Assembly: GCF_024753135.1 (NCBI RefSeq)
Contig: NZ_JANUGP010000023.1
Span: 1-64,000, forward strand
DNA: 64,000 nucleotides
Source of the DNA: Streptomyces pyxinicus
Lineage (GTDB): Bacteria; Actinomycetota; Actinomycetes; Streptomycetales; Streptomycetaceae
Reading direction: 5' to 3'
Shown: positions 44,376 through 52,467 of the stretch, in pieces
How the letters are laid out: the number at the start of each line of letters is the position of its first letter
How positions within the stretch are numbered: the stretch's first letter is position 1
The notes under the pieces: generated by a model
Told to the model about the DNA's origin: nothing
Database searches by the model: none
The model's input: the letters and a program-made list of their open reading frames with translations, nothing else
Program-made: the position numbers and the translations under genes

Positions 44376-44461
44376 CGCTCCACTCGCCCTCCTGGATGCC
44401 CGATTTGAGACGGAGGAGGCCTGTCTGCCCTGTGGGATGCGCAACAAAAACCGCGATCCGT

Positions 44462-44491
44462 TTGAGGATGGAAAGCAGCGTTTCGTAGCGT
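44462..44491 (+). promoter_or_regulatory. Candidate housekeeping promoter of the M23 peptidase
   Basis: TTGAGG (44462-44467) and TAGCGT (44486-44491) are separated by 18 nt. The start point would be near 44498, about 40 nt before the riboswitch core. Confidence 0.55.
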
Positions 44492-44541
44492 CATCCAGGC
44501 TGTTCGTCAGGCAGTGCGCCGCGTCCGCGGCACCGGACAGT

Positions 44542-44690
44542 CATCGCCGAGTCCCCGTACGGCGCGAGCCAGGGGAGCCGGGGACCCATCGTCCCTGGGG
44601 TGAATCGGGCGCCCGCGCGCGAGCGAGGGGGCCCGTAGGAGACCTTCCTGCTCCGAACCCGTCAGCTAACCCGGTAGGCGAGAGGGAAGG
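44542..44690 (+). ncRNA. ydaO/yuaA cyclic-di-AMP riboswitch
   Basis: The leader carries the characteristic ydaO blocks in order: GCCGAGTCCCCGTACGG, GGGGTGAATCGG near 44597, TAGGAGACCTTCCTGCTCCG near 44636, and AACCCGTCAGCTAACCCGG near 44657 followed by GTAGGCG. In Streptomyces this RNA switches off cell-wall-lytic genes when cyclic-di-AMP is high. It lies directly before an M23 peptidase gene. Boundaries are approximate. Confidence 0.9.
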
Positions 44691-44707
44691 AAAGGACCAG
44701 CCACCAC

Positions 44708-45463
44708 ATGGCGTTCATGTGCGCCTCCGGGAAGCACCGCAAGCCCGGTCGGGTCAAGCGCACCACCGCTCAGGCGGCCGGTGTCGCGGCCCTCACCACC
44801 ACCGGCGTCATCGGCACCCTCGCCGCCTCTCCGGCGCTCGCCGCCGAGAACCCCGTGGAGCAGACCGGCCTCACGCCCGTCGTCTCCGTGAGCGACGACG
44901 CGGCCGAGCAGATCAGCGCGCAGGCCGACGCCCAGCAGCAGGCGGCACGGCAGCAGGCCGCCGAGGAGGCCGCGGCCAAGGAGGCCGCCGCGAAGGTCAA
45001 GGAGGAACGCGAGGCCCGGGCCCGCGCCGCCCGTGAGGCCGAGCGCAAGCGGCTGAACGCCTTCGTCGCCCCGATCGCCCACTCCTTCGTCTCCACCGCC
45101 TACCAGGCCAGCAGCTCCCTGTGGTCGTCCGGCTCGCACACCGGCATCGACTTCCACGCGGCGAGCGGCACCGCCGTCCACGCGGTCGGCTCCGGCACCG
45201 TGGTCTCCACCGGCTGGGGCGGCGCGTACGGCAACGAGGTCGTGATCAAGATGGCCGACGGCATGTACACCCAGTACGGCCACCTGTCCTCCATCGGTGT
45301 CACCGTGGGCCAGAAGGTCGTCCCCGGCCAGCAGATCGCCCTGTCCGGCGCGACCGGCAACGTCACCGGACCGCACCTGCACTTCGAGGCCCGCACCGGC
45401 CCGGACTACGGCTCCGACGTGGACCCCGTCGCCTACCTCCGCAAGCACGGCGTGCGCGTCTGA
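44708..45463 (+). CDS. Secreted M23 peptidase (LysM-less, coiled-coil) under c-di-AMP control
   Basis: A 251-aa cell-wall endopeptidase. Residues about 1-46 look like a signal peptide with a basic start and ALAAE cleavage. An Ala/Glu/Lys-rich coiled coil (about 75-118) follows. The M23 domain (about 138-245) has the zinc ligands in HTGIDFH and GPHLHFE. It probably cuts peptidoglycan stem peptides for growth or germination. GGAAGGAAAGG precedes the ATG at 44708. The ydaO riboswitch is in its leader, linking it to c-di-AMP. Confidence 0.93.
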   Translation: MAFMCASGKHRKPGRVKRTTAQAAGVAALTTTGVIGTLAASPALAAENPVEQTGLTPVVSVSDDAAEQISAQADAQQQAARQQAAEEAAAKEAAAKVKEEREARARAAREAERKRLNAFVAPIAHSFVSTAYQASSSLWSSGSHTGIDFHAASGTAVHAVGSGTVVSTGWGGAYGNEVVIKMADGMYTQYGHLSSIGVTVGQKVVPGQQIALSGATGNVTGPHLHFEARTGPDYGSDVDPVAYLRKHGVRV

Positions 45464-45484
45464 CATCCCGCGCACCACATCCGA

Positions 45485-45509
45485 GGCCCCGGCTCACCGA
45501 GCCGGGGCC
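45485..45509 (+). terminator. Terminator of the M23 peptidase gene
   Basis: An 11-bp stem (45485-45495 with 45499-45509) with a 3-nt loop, followed by TCGTCGTCTTTC. Confidence 0.8.
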
Positions 45510-45670
45510 CTCGTCGTCTTTCCCGGGTTTTCCCGCCGACCGGCCGGATCGTCGGCCAAAAAATATCCATGGATTCCGGTCCGCCGTCGGAAATTCCGGC
45601 TCATTGGAATAGAGTCGCGGAACAGGCGTCCATCGTCGGCGTTTCACGGGGATGAAGACGGAGGTCGGTC

Positions 45671-46357
45671 ATGCGAATTCCGGCGCACTCGGTGTGCACG
45701 GCGATCCGGGACGACATCGTCGCCGGTGTCCACGAGCGCGGCGGCCGGCTCACCGAGGAGGTCCTGGCCCGCCGCTACGGCGTCTCGCGCGTCCCCGTGC
45801 GCGAGGCGCTGCGCACCCTGGAGGCGGAGGGCTTCGTGGTCACCCGCCGGCACGCGGGCGCGTGCGTGGCCGAGCCGACCGAGCAGGAGGCCGCCGACCT
45901 GCTGGAGATGCGCGTGCTGCTGGAGCCGCTCGGGGCCGCGCGGGCCGCGCAGCGGCGCACGGACGCCCACCTCAAGGTGCTGCGGGGGCTGGTCAGGCTG
46001 GGTCAGGAGCGGGCCAGGCGGGGCAACAGCGAGGATCTGCGCTCGCTCGGCGGCTGGTTCCACGAGACGCTCGCGCAGGCCTCCGGCAGCCCCTCGCTGA
46101 CCTCGACGCTCACCCAGCTGCGCCACAAGATCGCGTGGATGTACGCGGTGGACGCGCCGCCCAGTCCGCCGGAGTCGTGGGCCGAGCACGGCGCGATCGT
46201 GGACGCGGTGGCGCGTGGGGACGCCGAGCGCGCGCGGGCGCTCACGGCGCTGCACGCCGAGCGCGGGGCGGGCGCCCACCGCCTTCGCTTCTCCGGTGCG
46301 CCGGAGCGCGTGAGGACTTCGCAACATGCCGTAAACATGACGAGCGTCCGCCATTAA
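45671..46357 (+). CDS. GntR-family (FadR-like) transcriptional regulator
   Basis: A 228-aa regulator. The winged helix is at about residues 8-70 (EVLARRYGVSRVPVREALR core). An FCD effector domain follows (about 75-205) with conserved Asp/His residues. The target is unknown. ATG at 45671 follows GAGGTC. The upstream 100 bp is unusually AT-rich for Streptomyces (AAAAAATAT at 45559-45567). It converges with ptsH. Confidence 0.88.
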   Translation: MRIPAHSVCTAIRDDIVAGVHERGGRLTEEVLARRYGVSRVPVREALRTLEAEGFVVTRRHAGACVAEPTEQEAADLLEMRVLLEPLGAARAAQRRTDAHLKVLRGLVRLGQERARRGNSEDLRSLGGWFHETLAQASGSPSLTSTLTQLRHKIAWMYAVDAPPSPPESWAEHGAIVDAVARGDAERARALTALHAERGAGAHRLRFSGAPERVRTSQHAVNMTSVRH

Positions 46358-46495
46358 CACGGACGCCGTATACAAAGAGGGCGCTATTCGACGTCCCGGT
46401 ATTTCCGCTGCCCTTTTCCGGGTGTCGGTGAATTAGGTGCCGGGGTCGTTTCGCATGCCCGCGGGAGACAAAGCGGCCGAGGGGTGAGAAACGCG

Positions 46496-46530
46496 CGAGC
46501 CGCGCCGCCCGGAACGGACGACGCGGCTCG
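46496..46530. terminator. Possible shared terminator between the GntR gene and ptsH
   Basis: A 9-bp perfect stem (46496-46504 with 46522-46530) with a 17-nt loop between convergent genes. Confidence 0.45.
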
Positions 46531-46565
46531 GCTCGGCGGGGTGGAAAACCCCGCTCAAAACCCGC

Positions 46566-46847
46566 TCAGACGGTCTCGGGCAGCTCTTCCAGGCCCTCGG
46601 CGACCAGCTTGGCCAGTCGGTCGAGGGCCACGTCCGCGCCCTCGGCCTCGGACGCGAGCACGATCTCCTCGCCACCCTGGGCGCCCAGCCCCAGGACGGC
46701 CAGCATCGAGGCCGCGTTGACCGGCGAGCCGCCGGCCTTGGCGATCGTCACCGGGACGCCTGCGGCCGTGGCGGCTCGGACGAAGATGGAGGCGGGACGG
46801 GCGTGGAGCCCCTCGGCCCAGCCGACGTTGACGCGGCGCTCAGCCAT
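46566..46847 (-). CDS. ptsH: HPr phosphocarrier protein of the sugar PTS
   Basis: A 93-aa phosphocarrier that passes phosphate from enzyme I to sugar-specific enzymes II. The active-site histidine is H15 (GLHARP) and the regulatory-site serine is S47 (NAASML). Streptomyces HPr serves N-acetylglucosamine and fructose uptake. The ATG at 46847 is preceded by AGTGAAGGG. A DasR site lies about 25 bp upstream, so expression should respond to glucosamine-6-phosphate. The gene is monocistronic. Confidence 0.96.
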   Translation of the reverse strand: MAERRVNVGWAEGLHARPASIFVRAATAAGVPVTIAKAGGSPVNAASMLAVLGLGAQGGEEIVLASEAEGADVALDRLAKLVAEGLEELPETV

Positions 46848-46870
46848 GTGTTGCTGCCCTTCACTCTCAG

Positions 46871-46886
46871 GGTTGTCTAGACCAGT
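46871..46886 (-). promoter_or_regulatory. DasR responsive element (dre)
   Basis: The minus strand reads ACTGGTCTAGACAACC, a close match to the dre consensus A(G/C)TGGTCTAGACCA(G/C)T (mismatches only in the last third). It lies 24-39 bp upstream of the ptsH start, in agreement with DasR control of ptsH in S. coelicolor. Confidence 0.85.
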
Positions 46887-47010
46887 TTCCCATATCGCGG
46901 AGCCCGCCCGGAGGGGACCTTCGTCACCCCGGGACGGGTGGCCGGACCGCGGCCTCGGTCCGGCCCGTCGCCCCCACAGACTGCCTCGCGCCGCTGTCGG
47001 ACGCTAGCCG

Positions 47011-47016
47011 TACGCT
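47011..47016 (+). promoter_or_regulatory. Candidate -10 hexamer for a leaderless mRNA
   Basis: TACGCT ends 7 nt before the ATG at 47024. There is no ribosome site. Confidence 0.5.
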
Positions 47017-47023
47017 GGGGCCC

Positions 47024-49828
47024 ATGCAGACCCCGGCGGACCGGCAGGACCGGCACGAGTACCCCGCCCACTGGGAGGCGGACGTGGTGCTGCGCGACGG
47101 CGGCACCGCGCGCGTCCGGCCCATCACCGTGGACGACGCCGACCGCCTGGTCAGCTTCTACGAGCAGGTGTCCGACGAGTCGAAGTACTACCGCTTCTTC
47201 GCCCCGTACCCGCGGCTCTCCGCCAAGGACGTCCACCGCTTCACGCACCACGACTTCGTGGACCGGGTGGGGCTCGCGGCCACCGTGGGCGGCGAGTTCA
47301 TCGCCACCGTACGGTACGACCGCATCGGGGCGAACGGCGCGCCAGCCTCCTTCCCGGCCGACGAGGCCGAGGTCGCCTTCCTGGTCCAGGACGCCCACCA
47401 GGGCCGCGGCGTGGCCTCCGCGCTGCTGGAGCACATCGCGGCCGTCGCCCGGGAGCGGGGCATCCGCCGCTTCGCCGCCGAGGTGCTGCCCGCCAACACC
47501 AAGATGATCAAGGTGTTCACGGACGCCGGCTACACCCAGAAGCGCAGCTTCGAGGACGGCGTCGTCCGGCTGGAGTTCGGCCTCGAACCCACCGACCGCT
47601 CCCTGGCCGTCCAGCGCGCCCGCGAACAGCGCGCCGAGGCGCGGTCGGTACGGCGGCTCCTGGTGCCCGGCTCCGTCGCGGTCGTCGGCGTCGGACGGAC
47701 GCCCGGCGGGGTCGGCCGCAGCGTCCTCGGCAACATCCGGGACGCGGGCTACACCGGCCGGCTGCACGCCGTGAACGAGGCCTTCCCCGAGGACCTCAAA
47801 GAGGTCGACGGGGTGCCGGCGTACCGCGCGGTCGGGGACATCGAGGGACACGTCGACCTCGCCGTCGTCGCCGTACCCGCCGCGTACGTGCCCGCGGTGG
47901 TCGCCGACTGCGGTGAGCACGGCGTCCAGGGACTCGTCGTCCTCTCGTCCGGGTACGCCGAGAGCGGGCCCGAGGGGCGGGAGCGCCAACGGGCCCTGGT
48001 GCGGCAGGCGCGCGCGTACGGCATGCGGATCGTCGGCCCCAACGCGTTCGGGATCATCAACACCGCGGCCGGCGTCCGACTGAACGCCTCCCTGGCCCCC
48101 GAGCTGCCCCGCCCCGGCCGCATCGGCATGTTCGCCCAGTCCGGGGCGATCGGCATCGCCCTGCTCTCCCGGCTGCACCGGCGCGGGGGAGGGGTCACCG
48201 GCGTCACCGGCGTGTCCACCTTCGTCTCCGCCGGCAACCGCGCGGACGTGTCCGGCAACGACGTCCTCCAGTACTGGTACGACGACCCCGAGACCGACGT
48301 CGCCCTCATGTACCTGGAGTCCATCGGCAACCCCCGCAAGTTCACCCGGCTCGCCCGCCGCACGGCCGCGGCCAAGCCACTGGTCGTGGTGCAGGGCACC
48401 GGCGCGGCACCGCAGGGGCACACGGTCCGCGCGACCCGGCTGCCGTACGAGACGGTGTCCGCGCTGCTGCGCCAGGCCGGAGTCATCCGGGTCGACACGA
48501 TCACCGAGCTGGTCGACGCGGGCCTGCTGCTCGCCCGGCAGCCGCTGCCGGTCGGCCCGCGCGTGGCGATCCTCGGGAACTCCGAGTCGCTCGGCGTGCT
48601 GACGTACGACCGCTGCCTCGCGGAGGGCCTGCGCCCGTCCCGCCCCCTCGACCTGACGACCGGGGCGACGGCGGACGACTTCCACCGGGCGCTCGCGCAC
48701 GCGCTGGCGGACGAGACGAACGACTCGGTCGTCGTGACGGCGATACCCGCCATCGGGGAAGGCTCGCCGGGCGACGCCGAGTTGGCCGAGGCGCTGCGCT
48801 CCGCCGCCGCCGCGGTACCGGGCAAGCCGGTGCTGGTCGTGCACGTGGAGCTGGGCGGCCTCGCCGAGGCCCTCTCGGCCGCGGCGAGCACGGCACCCCA
48901 GGCCGCGGAGCGGCCGGTCGGCACCGCCGTACCGGTCCCGGCCCCGGCGGCTCCTCCCGACGGCACCCGCCTCATCCCCGCCTACCCCGCCGCCGAGCGC
49001 GCCGTCCGCGCACTCGCCGAAGCTGTCCGGTACGGCCAGTGGCGGCGCGAGGCGGCGGAGCCCGGGAAGGTCCCCGAGTACGACGACATCGACGAACGGG
49101 GCGCCGCCCGGCTGATCGCGGAGCTGCTGGAGCGCGGGGAAGGGCTCACCATCCCCGCCGACGAGACCTGCGACCTGCTCGGGAAGTACGGCATCCGGGT
49201 GCGCCGCGCCCTGCCCGCGCCCTCCCCGGACGACGCCGTCGCAGCCGCCCGCGCCCTCGGCTACCCGGTGGCCCTCAAGGCGACCGCCCCGCACCTCAGA
49301 CACCGCGCCGACCTGGGCGGAGTCCGCCTGGACCTCGCGGACGAGGAGCAACTGCGCCGGGCCTACACCGAGTTGACCGACCTCTTCGGCAGGCCCGAGG
49401 AACTGCGGCCGGTGGTGCAGGGCATGGCACCGCGCGGTGTCGACACGGTCGTACGGGCCGTGATCGACCCGGCCGCCGGCGCGGTGCTCTCCTTCGGTCT
49501 CGCCGGTGCCGCCTCCCAGCTGCTCGGCGACATGGCGCACCGGCTGGTCCCGGTCACCGACCGGGAGGCGACCTCGCTGGTGCGCTCGATCCGCACGGCC
49601 CCCCTGCTGTTCGGCTGGCGCGGCTCCACCCCCGTGGACACCCCCGCCCTTGAGGAGCTGCTGCTGCGGGTGTCGCGGCTCGTGGACGACCACCCGGAAG
49701 TGGTCGCCGTCACCCTGGAGCCGGTGGTCGTCGCCCCGCACGGCGCGAGCGTCCTCGGCGCCACCGTCCGCCTCGCCCCGCCACCGGCCCGCGACGACCT
49801 GGGACCGCGCACCTTGCCGGCGTACTGA
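47024..49828 (+). CDS. GNAT acetyltransferase fused to NDP-forming acyl-CoA synthetase-like domain
   Basis: A 934-aa protein. Residues about 25-185 are a GNAT acetyltransferase (acetyl-CoA loop QGRGVASALL). Residues about 205-310 are a CoA-binding Rossmann domain, about 340-500 a ligase-CoA domain, and about 700-920 an ATP-grasp domain. This is the reversed domain order known for Streptomyces lysine acetyltransferases (PatA of S. lividans), which acetylate acyl-CoA synthetases. The phospho-histidine segment (QGHTVRATRLP) lacks the usual glycine-rich follow-up, so the synthetase part may be regulatory. It is probably leaderless and lies beside ptsH. Confidence 0.9.
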   Translation: MQTPADRQDRHEYPAHWEADVVLRDGGTARVRPITVDDADRLVSFYEQVSDESKYYRFFAPYPRLSAKDVHRFTHHDFVDRVGLAATVGGEFIATVRYDRIGANGAPASFPADEAEVAFLVQDAHQGRGVASALLEHIAAVARERGIRRFAAEVLPANTKMIKVFTDAGYTQKRSFEDGVVRLEFGLEPTDRSLAVQRAREQRAEARSVRRLLVPGSVAVVGVGRTPGGVGRSVLGNIRDAGYTGRLHAVNEAFPEDLKEVDGVPAYRAVGDIEGHVDLAVVAVPAAYVPAVVADCGEHGVQGLVVLSSGYAESGPEGRERQRALVRQARAYGMRIVGPNAFGIINTAAGVRLNASLAPELPRPGRIGMFAQSGAIGIALLSRLHRRGGGVTGVTGVSTFVSAGNRADVSGNDVLQYWYDDPETDVALMYLESIGNPRKFTRLARRTAAAKPLVVVQGTGAAPQGHTVRATRLPYETVSALLRQAGVIRVDTITELVDAGLLLARQPLPVGPRVAILGNSESLGVLTYDRCLAEGLRPSRPLDLTTGATADDFHRALAHALADETNDSVVVTAIPAIGEGSPGDAELAEALRSAAAAVPGKPVLVVHVELGGLAEALSAAASTAPQAAERPVGTAVPVPAPAAPPDGTRLIPAYPAAERAVRALAEAVRYGQWRREAAEPGKVPEYDDIDERGAARLIAELLERGEGLTIPADETCDLLGKYGIRVRRALPAPSPDDAVAAARALGYPVALKATAPHLRHRADLGGVRLDLADEEQLRRAYTELTDLFGRPEELRPVVQGMAPRGVDTVVRAVIDPAAGAVLSFGLAGAASQLLGDMAHRLVPVTDREATSLVRSIRTAPLLFGWRGSTPVDTPALEELLLRVSRLVDDHPEVVAVTLEPVVVAPHGASVLGATVRLAPPPARDDLGPRTLPAY

Positions 49829-49954
49829 GCGAAAGGGCGGGGACCGGACGGAGACGAGGGCAGCCGGTGGGACTGGGAGCCGTCTCCTGGGACGCCGGAC
49901 GGACCGGCCACCCCGCATCCCGGCGACTGGCCCGGACCCCCCTTGCCCACGGAT

Positions 49955-49960
49955 TAGGAT
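49955..49960 (+). promoter_or_regulatory. Candidate -10 hexamer for a leaderless mRNA
   Basis: TAGGAT ends 7 nt before the ATG at 49968. This favours that ATG over the in-frame ATG at 49959. Confidence 0.5.
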
Positions 49961-49967
49961 GGACGCC

Positions 49968-50555
49968 ATGGCCAAGACCAGTACGACGACCCAGGGGCTG
50001 CGCTCGGCGATCGAGCGCAGCGGCTACTACCCGGCCCTCGTGGCCGAGGCGGTGGAGGCCGCGGTGGGCGGCGAGCCGATCCGGTCGTACCTGGTCCACC
50101 AGGAGACCACGTTCGACCAGAACGAGGTGCGCCGGCACGTCACCGTGCTGGTCCTCACCGGCAACCGCTTCATCGTCAGCCACACCGACGAACAGGCCGC
50201 CGACAGCACCTCCCCGACGCCGTACGCCACCACCTCCACCGAGTCCGTGAAGCTCGGCCGGATCTCCTCGGTCGTGATCAGCCGCGTCGTCGCGAACCCG
50301 GAGCAGTACACGCCGGGCACCCCGCCCCGCGAGGTCGTGCTCACCATCGGCTGGGGCGCCGTCAACCGCCTCGACCTGGAGCCCGCCGCCTGCGGCGACC
50401 CCAACTGCGACGCCGACCACGGCTACACGGGCAGCTCCACGGCGGACGACCTCAGCCTGCGCGTCAGCGAGGCCGGGGACGGCCCGGAGACGGTGCGCCA
50501 GGCGCTCGTCTTCGCGCAGGCCATCTCGGAGGCGACCGCGGACGTCACCCGCTGA
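49968..50555 (+). CDS. DUF5998 family protein
   Basis: A 195-aa cytoplasmic protein of an actinobacterial family (DUF5998) with unknown function. Conserved segments are HQETTFDQNEVRRHVTVLVLTGNR (core FDQNEVRRH near residue 48) and LTIGWGAVNRLDLEP near 128. A CGDPNCDADHG cluster (near 143-153) could bind a metal. The ATG at 49968 suits the leaderless pattern. Its stop TGA overlaps the ATG of the next gene (50553-50557), so the two are coupled. Confidence 0.85.
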   Translation: MAKTSTTTQGLRSAIERSGYYPALVAEAVEAAVGGEPIRSYLVHQETTFDQNEVRRHVTVLVLTGNRFIVSHTDEQAADSTSPTPYATTSTESVKLGRISSVVISRVVANPEQYTPGTPPREVVLTIGWGAVNRLDLEPAACGDPNCDADHGYTGSSTADDLSLRVSEAGDGPETVRQALVFAQAISEATADVTR

Positions 50556-51745
50556 TGTCGCAGCTCTCCGCCTGGGACCACCCGGAACCGCTGGCCCTCG
50601 ACACCGCGCCGCTGCCCGCGTACGGCAGCGGTTCCCTCGCCGACCTGCTGCCCACCCTGGCGGCCGGCATGGGCGTGCCCGGCCAGGCCGCGGCCATCGC
50701 GGAGCTGACGCCGACCGACCGGGCCTGCGTCTTCCTGGTCGACGGACTCGGCTGGGAGCAGCTGCGCGCCCACCCCGACGAGGCCCCCTTCCTGAACTCC
50801 CTGCTCGGCAGCTCCCGCGGCGGCACCGGCCGGCCGCTCACCGCCGGCTACCCGGCGACCACCGCCACCTCCCTCGCCTCCGTCGGCACCGGCCTGCCCC
50901 CGGGCGCCCACGGCCTGCCCGGCTACACCGTCCGCGACCCGGCCACCGGCGCGCTGATGAACCAGCTCCGCTGGCAGCCCTACACCGACCCGCGCCCCTG
51001 GCAGCCGTACCCCACCGTCTTCCAGCTCGCCCACGACGCCGGGGTGCACGCCGCCCAGGTCTCCTCGCCGGCCTTCGAGCACACCCCGCTCACCAAGGTC
51101 GCGCTCAGCGGCGGCACCTTCCACGGCCGGCTGACCGGCGAGGAGCGCATGGACCTCGCGGCCGCGCAACTGGCCGCCGGTGACCGCGCGCTGGTGTACA
51201 CGTACTACGCCGAACTGGACGGCGCCGGGCACCGCTACGGCGTCGCCTCCGACACCTGGCGCGGCCAGCTCATGTACGTCGACCGGCTCGCCCAGCGCCT
51301 CGCCGAGCAACTGCCGCCGCGCAGCGCCCTCTACGTCACCGCCGACCACGGCATGGTCGACGTCGGGTTCGACGACGAGCACCGCATCGACTTCGACACC
51401 GACTGGGAACTGCGCGCCGGCGTCGCCCTGCTGGGCGGCGAGGGCCGGGCCCGGCACGTGTACGCGGTGCCGGGCGCCGCGAACGACGTGCTGACCGTCT
51501 GGCGCGAGGTGCTCGGCGAGCAGTTCTGGGTGGCCTCGCGGGACGAGGCGATCGCGGCCGGCTGGTTCGGGCCGCACGTGGACGAGCGGGTGTACGACCG
51601 GCTCGGGGACGTGCTCGCCGCCGCGCACGACGACGTGCTGATCATCGCCTCGGAGCGGGAGCCCAAGGAGTCGGCCCTGGTCGGCAACCACGGGTCCATG
51701 ACCCCCGCCGAGCAGCTCGTCCCGCTGCTCGAAGTACGCTCCTGA
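50555..51745 (+). CDS. Alkaline-phosphatase-superfamily phosphodiesterase/nucleotide pyrophosphatase
   Basis: A 396-aa enzyme of the alkaline phosphatase/nucleotide pyrophosphatase superfamily. Metal-binding motifs are FLVDGLGW near residue 57 (Asp), the nucleophile Thr in YPATTATSLASV near residue 103, YYAELDGAGHRYG near 215 and TADHGMVDV near 268. No signal peptide is visible. The substrate is unknown. Overlapping ATGA-like junction with DUF5998. Confidence 0.88.
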   Translation: MSQLSAWDHPEPLALDTAPLPAYGSGSLADLLPTLAAGMGVPGQAAAIAELTPTDRACVFLVDGLGWEQLRAHPDEAPFLNSLLGSSRGGTGRPLTAGYPATTATSLASVGTGLPPGAHGLPGYTVRDPATGALMNQLRWQPYTDPRPWQPYPTVFQLAHDAGVHAAQVSSPAFEHTPLTKVALSGGTFHGRLTGEERMDLAAAQLAAGDRALVYTYYAELDGAGHRYGVASDTWRGQLMYVDRLAQRLAEQLPPRSALYVTADHGMVDVGFDDEHRIDFDTDWELRAGVALLGGEGRARHVYAVPGAANDVLTVWREVLGEQFWVASRDEAIAAGWFGPHVDERVYDRLGDVLAAAHDDVLIIASEREPKESALVGNHGSMTPAEQLVPLLEVRS

Positions 51746-51799
51746 CCCGCCCCGACCCGTCCGCCTACCGACCTCTCACCGAAAGGTGCCCGCCCCCTC

Positions 51800-52450
51800 A
51801 TGCCCGAGCTGGTGTTCTTCTCCGGAACGATGGACTGCGGGAAGTCGACGCTGGCTCTGCAGATCGAGCACAACCGCTCCGCGCGCGGTCTGGCCGGCGT
51901 GATCTTCACCCGGGACGACCGGGCGGGCGAGGGCAAGCTGTCCTCCCGCCTCGGCCTGGTCACCGACGCGGTGGAGGTCGAGGACGGCCGGGACCTGTAC
52001 GCCTACCTGGTCGAGCACCTCTCCCAGGGCGGCCGGGCCGACTATGTGATCGCGGACGAGGCGCAGTTCCTCGCGCCCGAGCAGATCGACCAGCTCGCGC
52101 GCGTGGTGGACGACCTCGGTCTGGACGTCTACGCCTTCGGCATCACCACCGACTTCCGCTCCAAGCTCTTCCCCGGCTCGCAGCGGCTGGTGGAGCTGGC
52201 CGATCGGATCGAGGTGCTCCAGGTGGAGGCGCTGTGCTGGTGCGGCGCCCGCGCCACGCACAACGCCCGCACCGTCGGCGGCGCGATGGTGGTCGAGGGC
52301 GCCCAGGTGGTCGTCGGCGACGTCAACCAGGCGGCCGGCGAGATCGGCTACGAGGTGCTGTGCCGCCGCCACCACCGGCGCCGGATGACCGCCGCCACGG
52401 CCCGCGCGGCGGCCCTGTCCCCGGACGTCCTGCCCGTCTCCTCCGTCTGA
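51800..52450 (+). CDS. tdk: Thymidine kinase (type II)
   Basis: A 216-aa thymidine salvage kinase. Walker A GTMDCGKST is at residues 9-17 and the DEAQF motif (Walker B plus catalytic Glu) is near residue 90. Zinc-binding cysteines are in CWCGARAT near 150 and CRRHH near 190. The lasso loop follows the second pair. ACCGAAAGG precedes the ATG at 51800. A 15-bp shared hairpin follows. It provides dTMP beside the dNTP genes nearby. Confidence 0.93.
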   Translation: MPELVFFSGTMDCGKSTLALQIEHNRSARGLAGVIFTRDDRAGEGKLSSRLGLVTDAVEVEDGRDLYAYLVEHLSQGGRADYVIADEAQFLAPEQIDQLARVVDDLGLDVYAFGITTDFRSKLFPGSQRLVELADRIEVLQVEALCWCGARATHNARTVGGAMVVEGAQVVVGDVNQAAGEIGYEVLCRRHHRRRMTAATARAAALSPDVLPVSSV

Positions 52451-52465
52451 CGCCCCCTGGGGGCG
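52451..52465. terminator. Compact shared terminator between tdk and the VOC gene
   Basis: A 6-bp stem (52451-52456 with 52460-52465) with a 3-nt loop fills the 17-bp gap between the two convergent genes. Confidence 0.45.
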
Positions 52466-52467
52466 GC

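Noticed and set aside
46877..49975. 1032-codon open frame opposite the GNAT-synthetase gene
   Set aside because: Antisense shadow with low-complexity composition.
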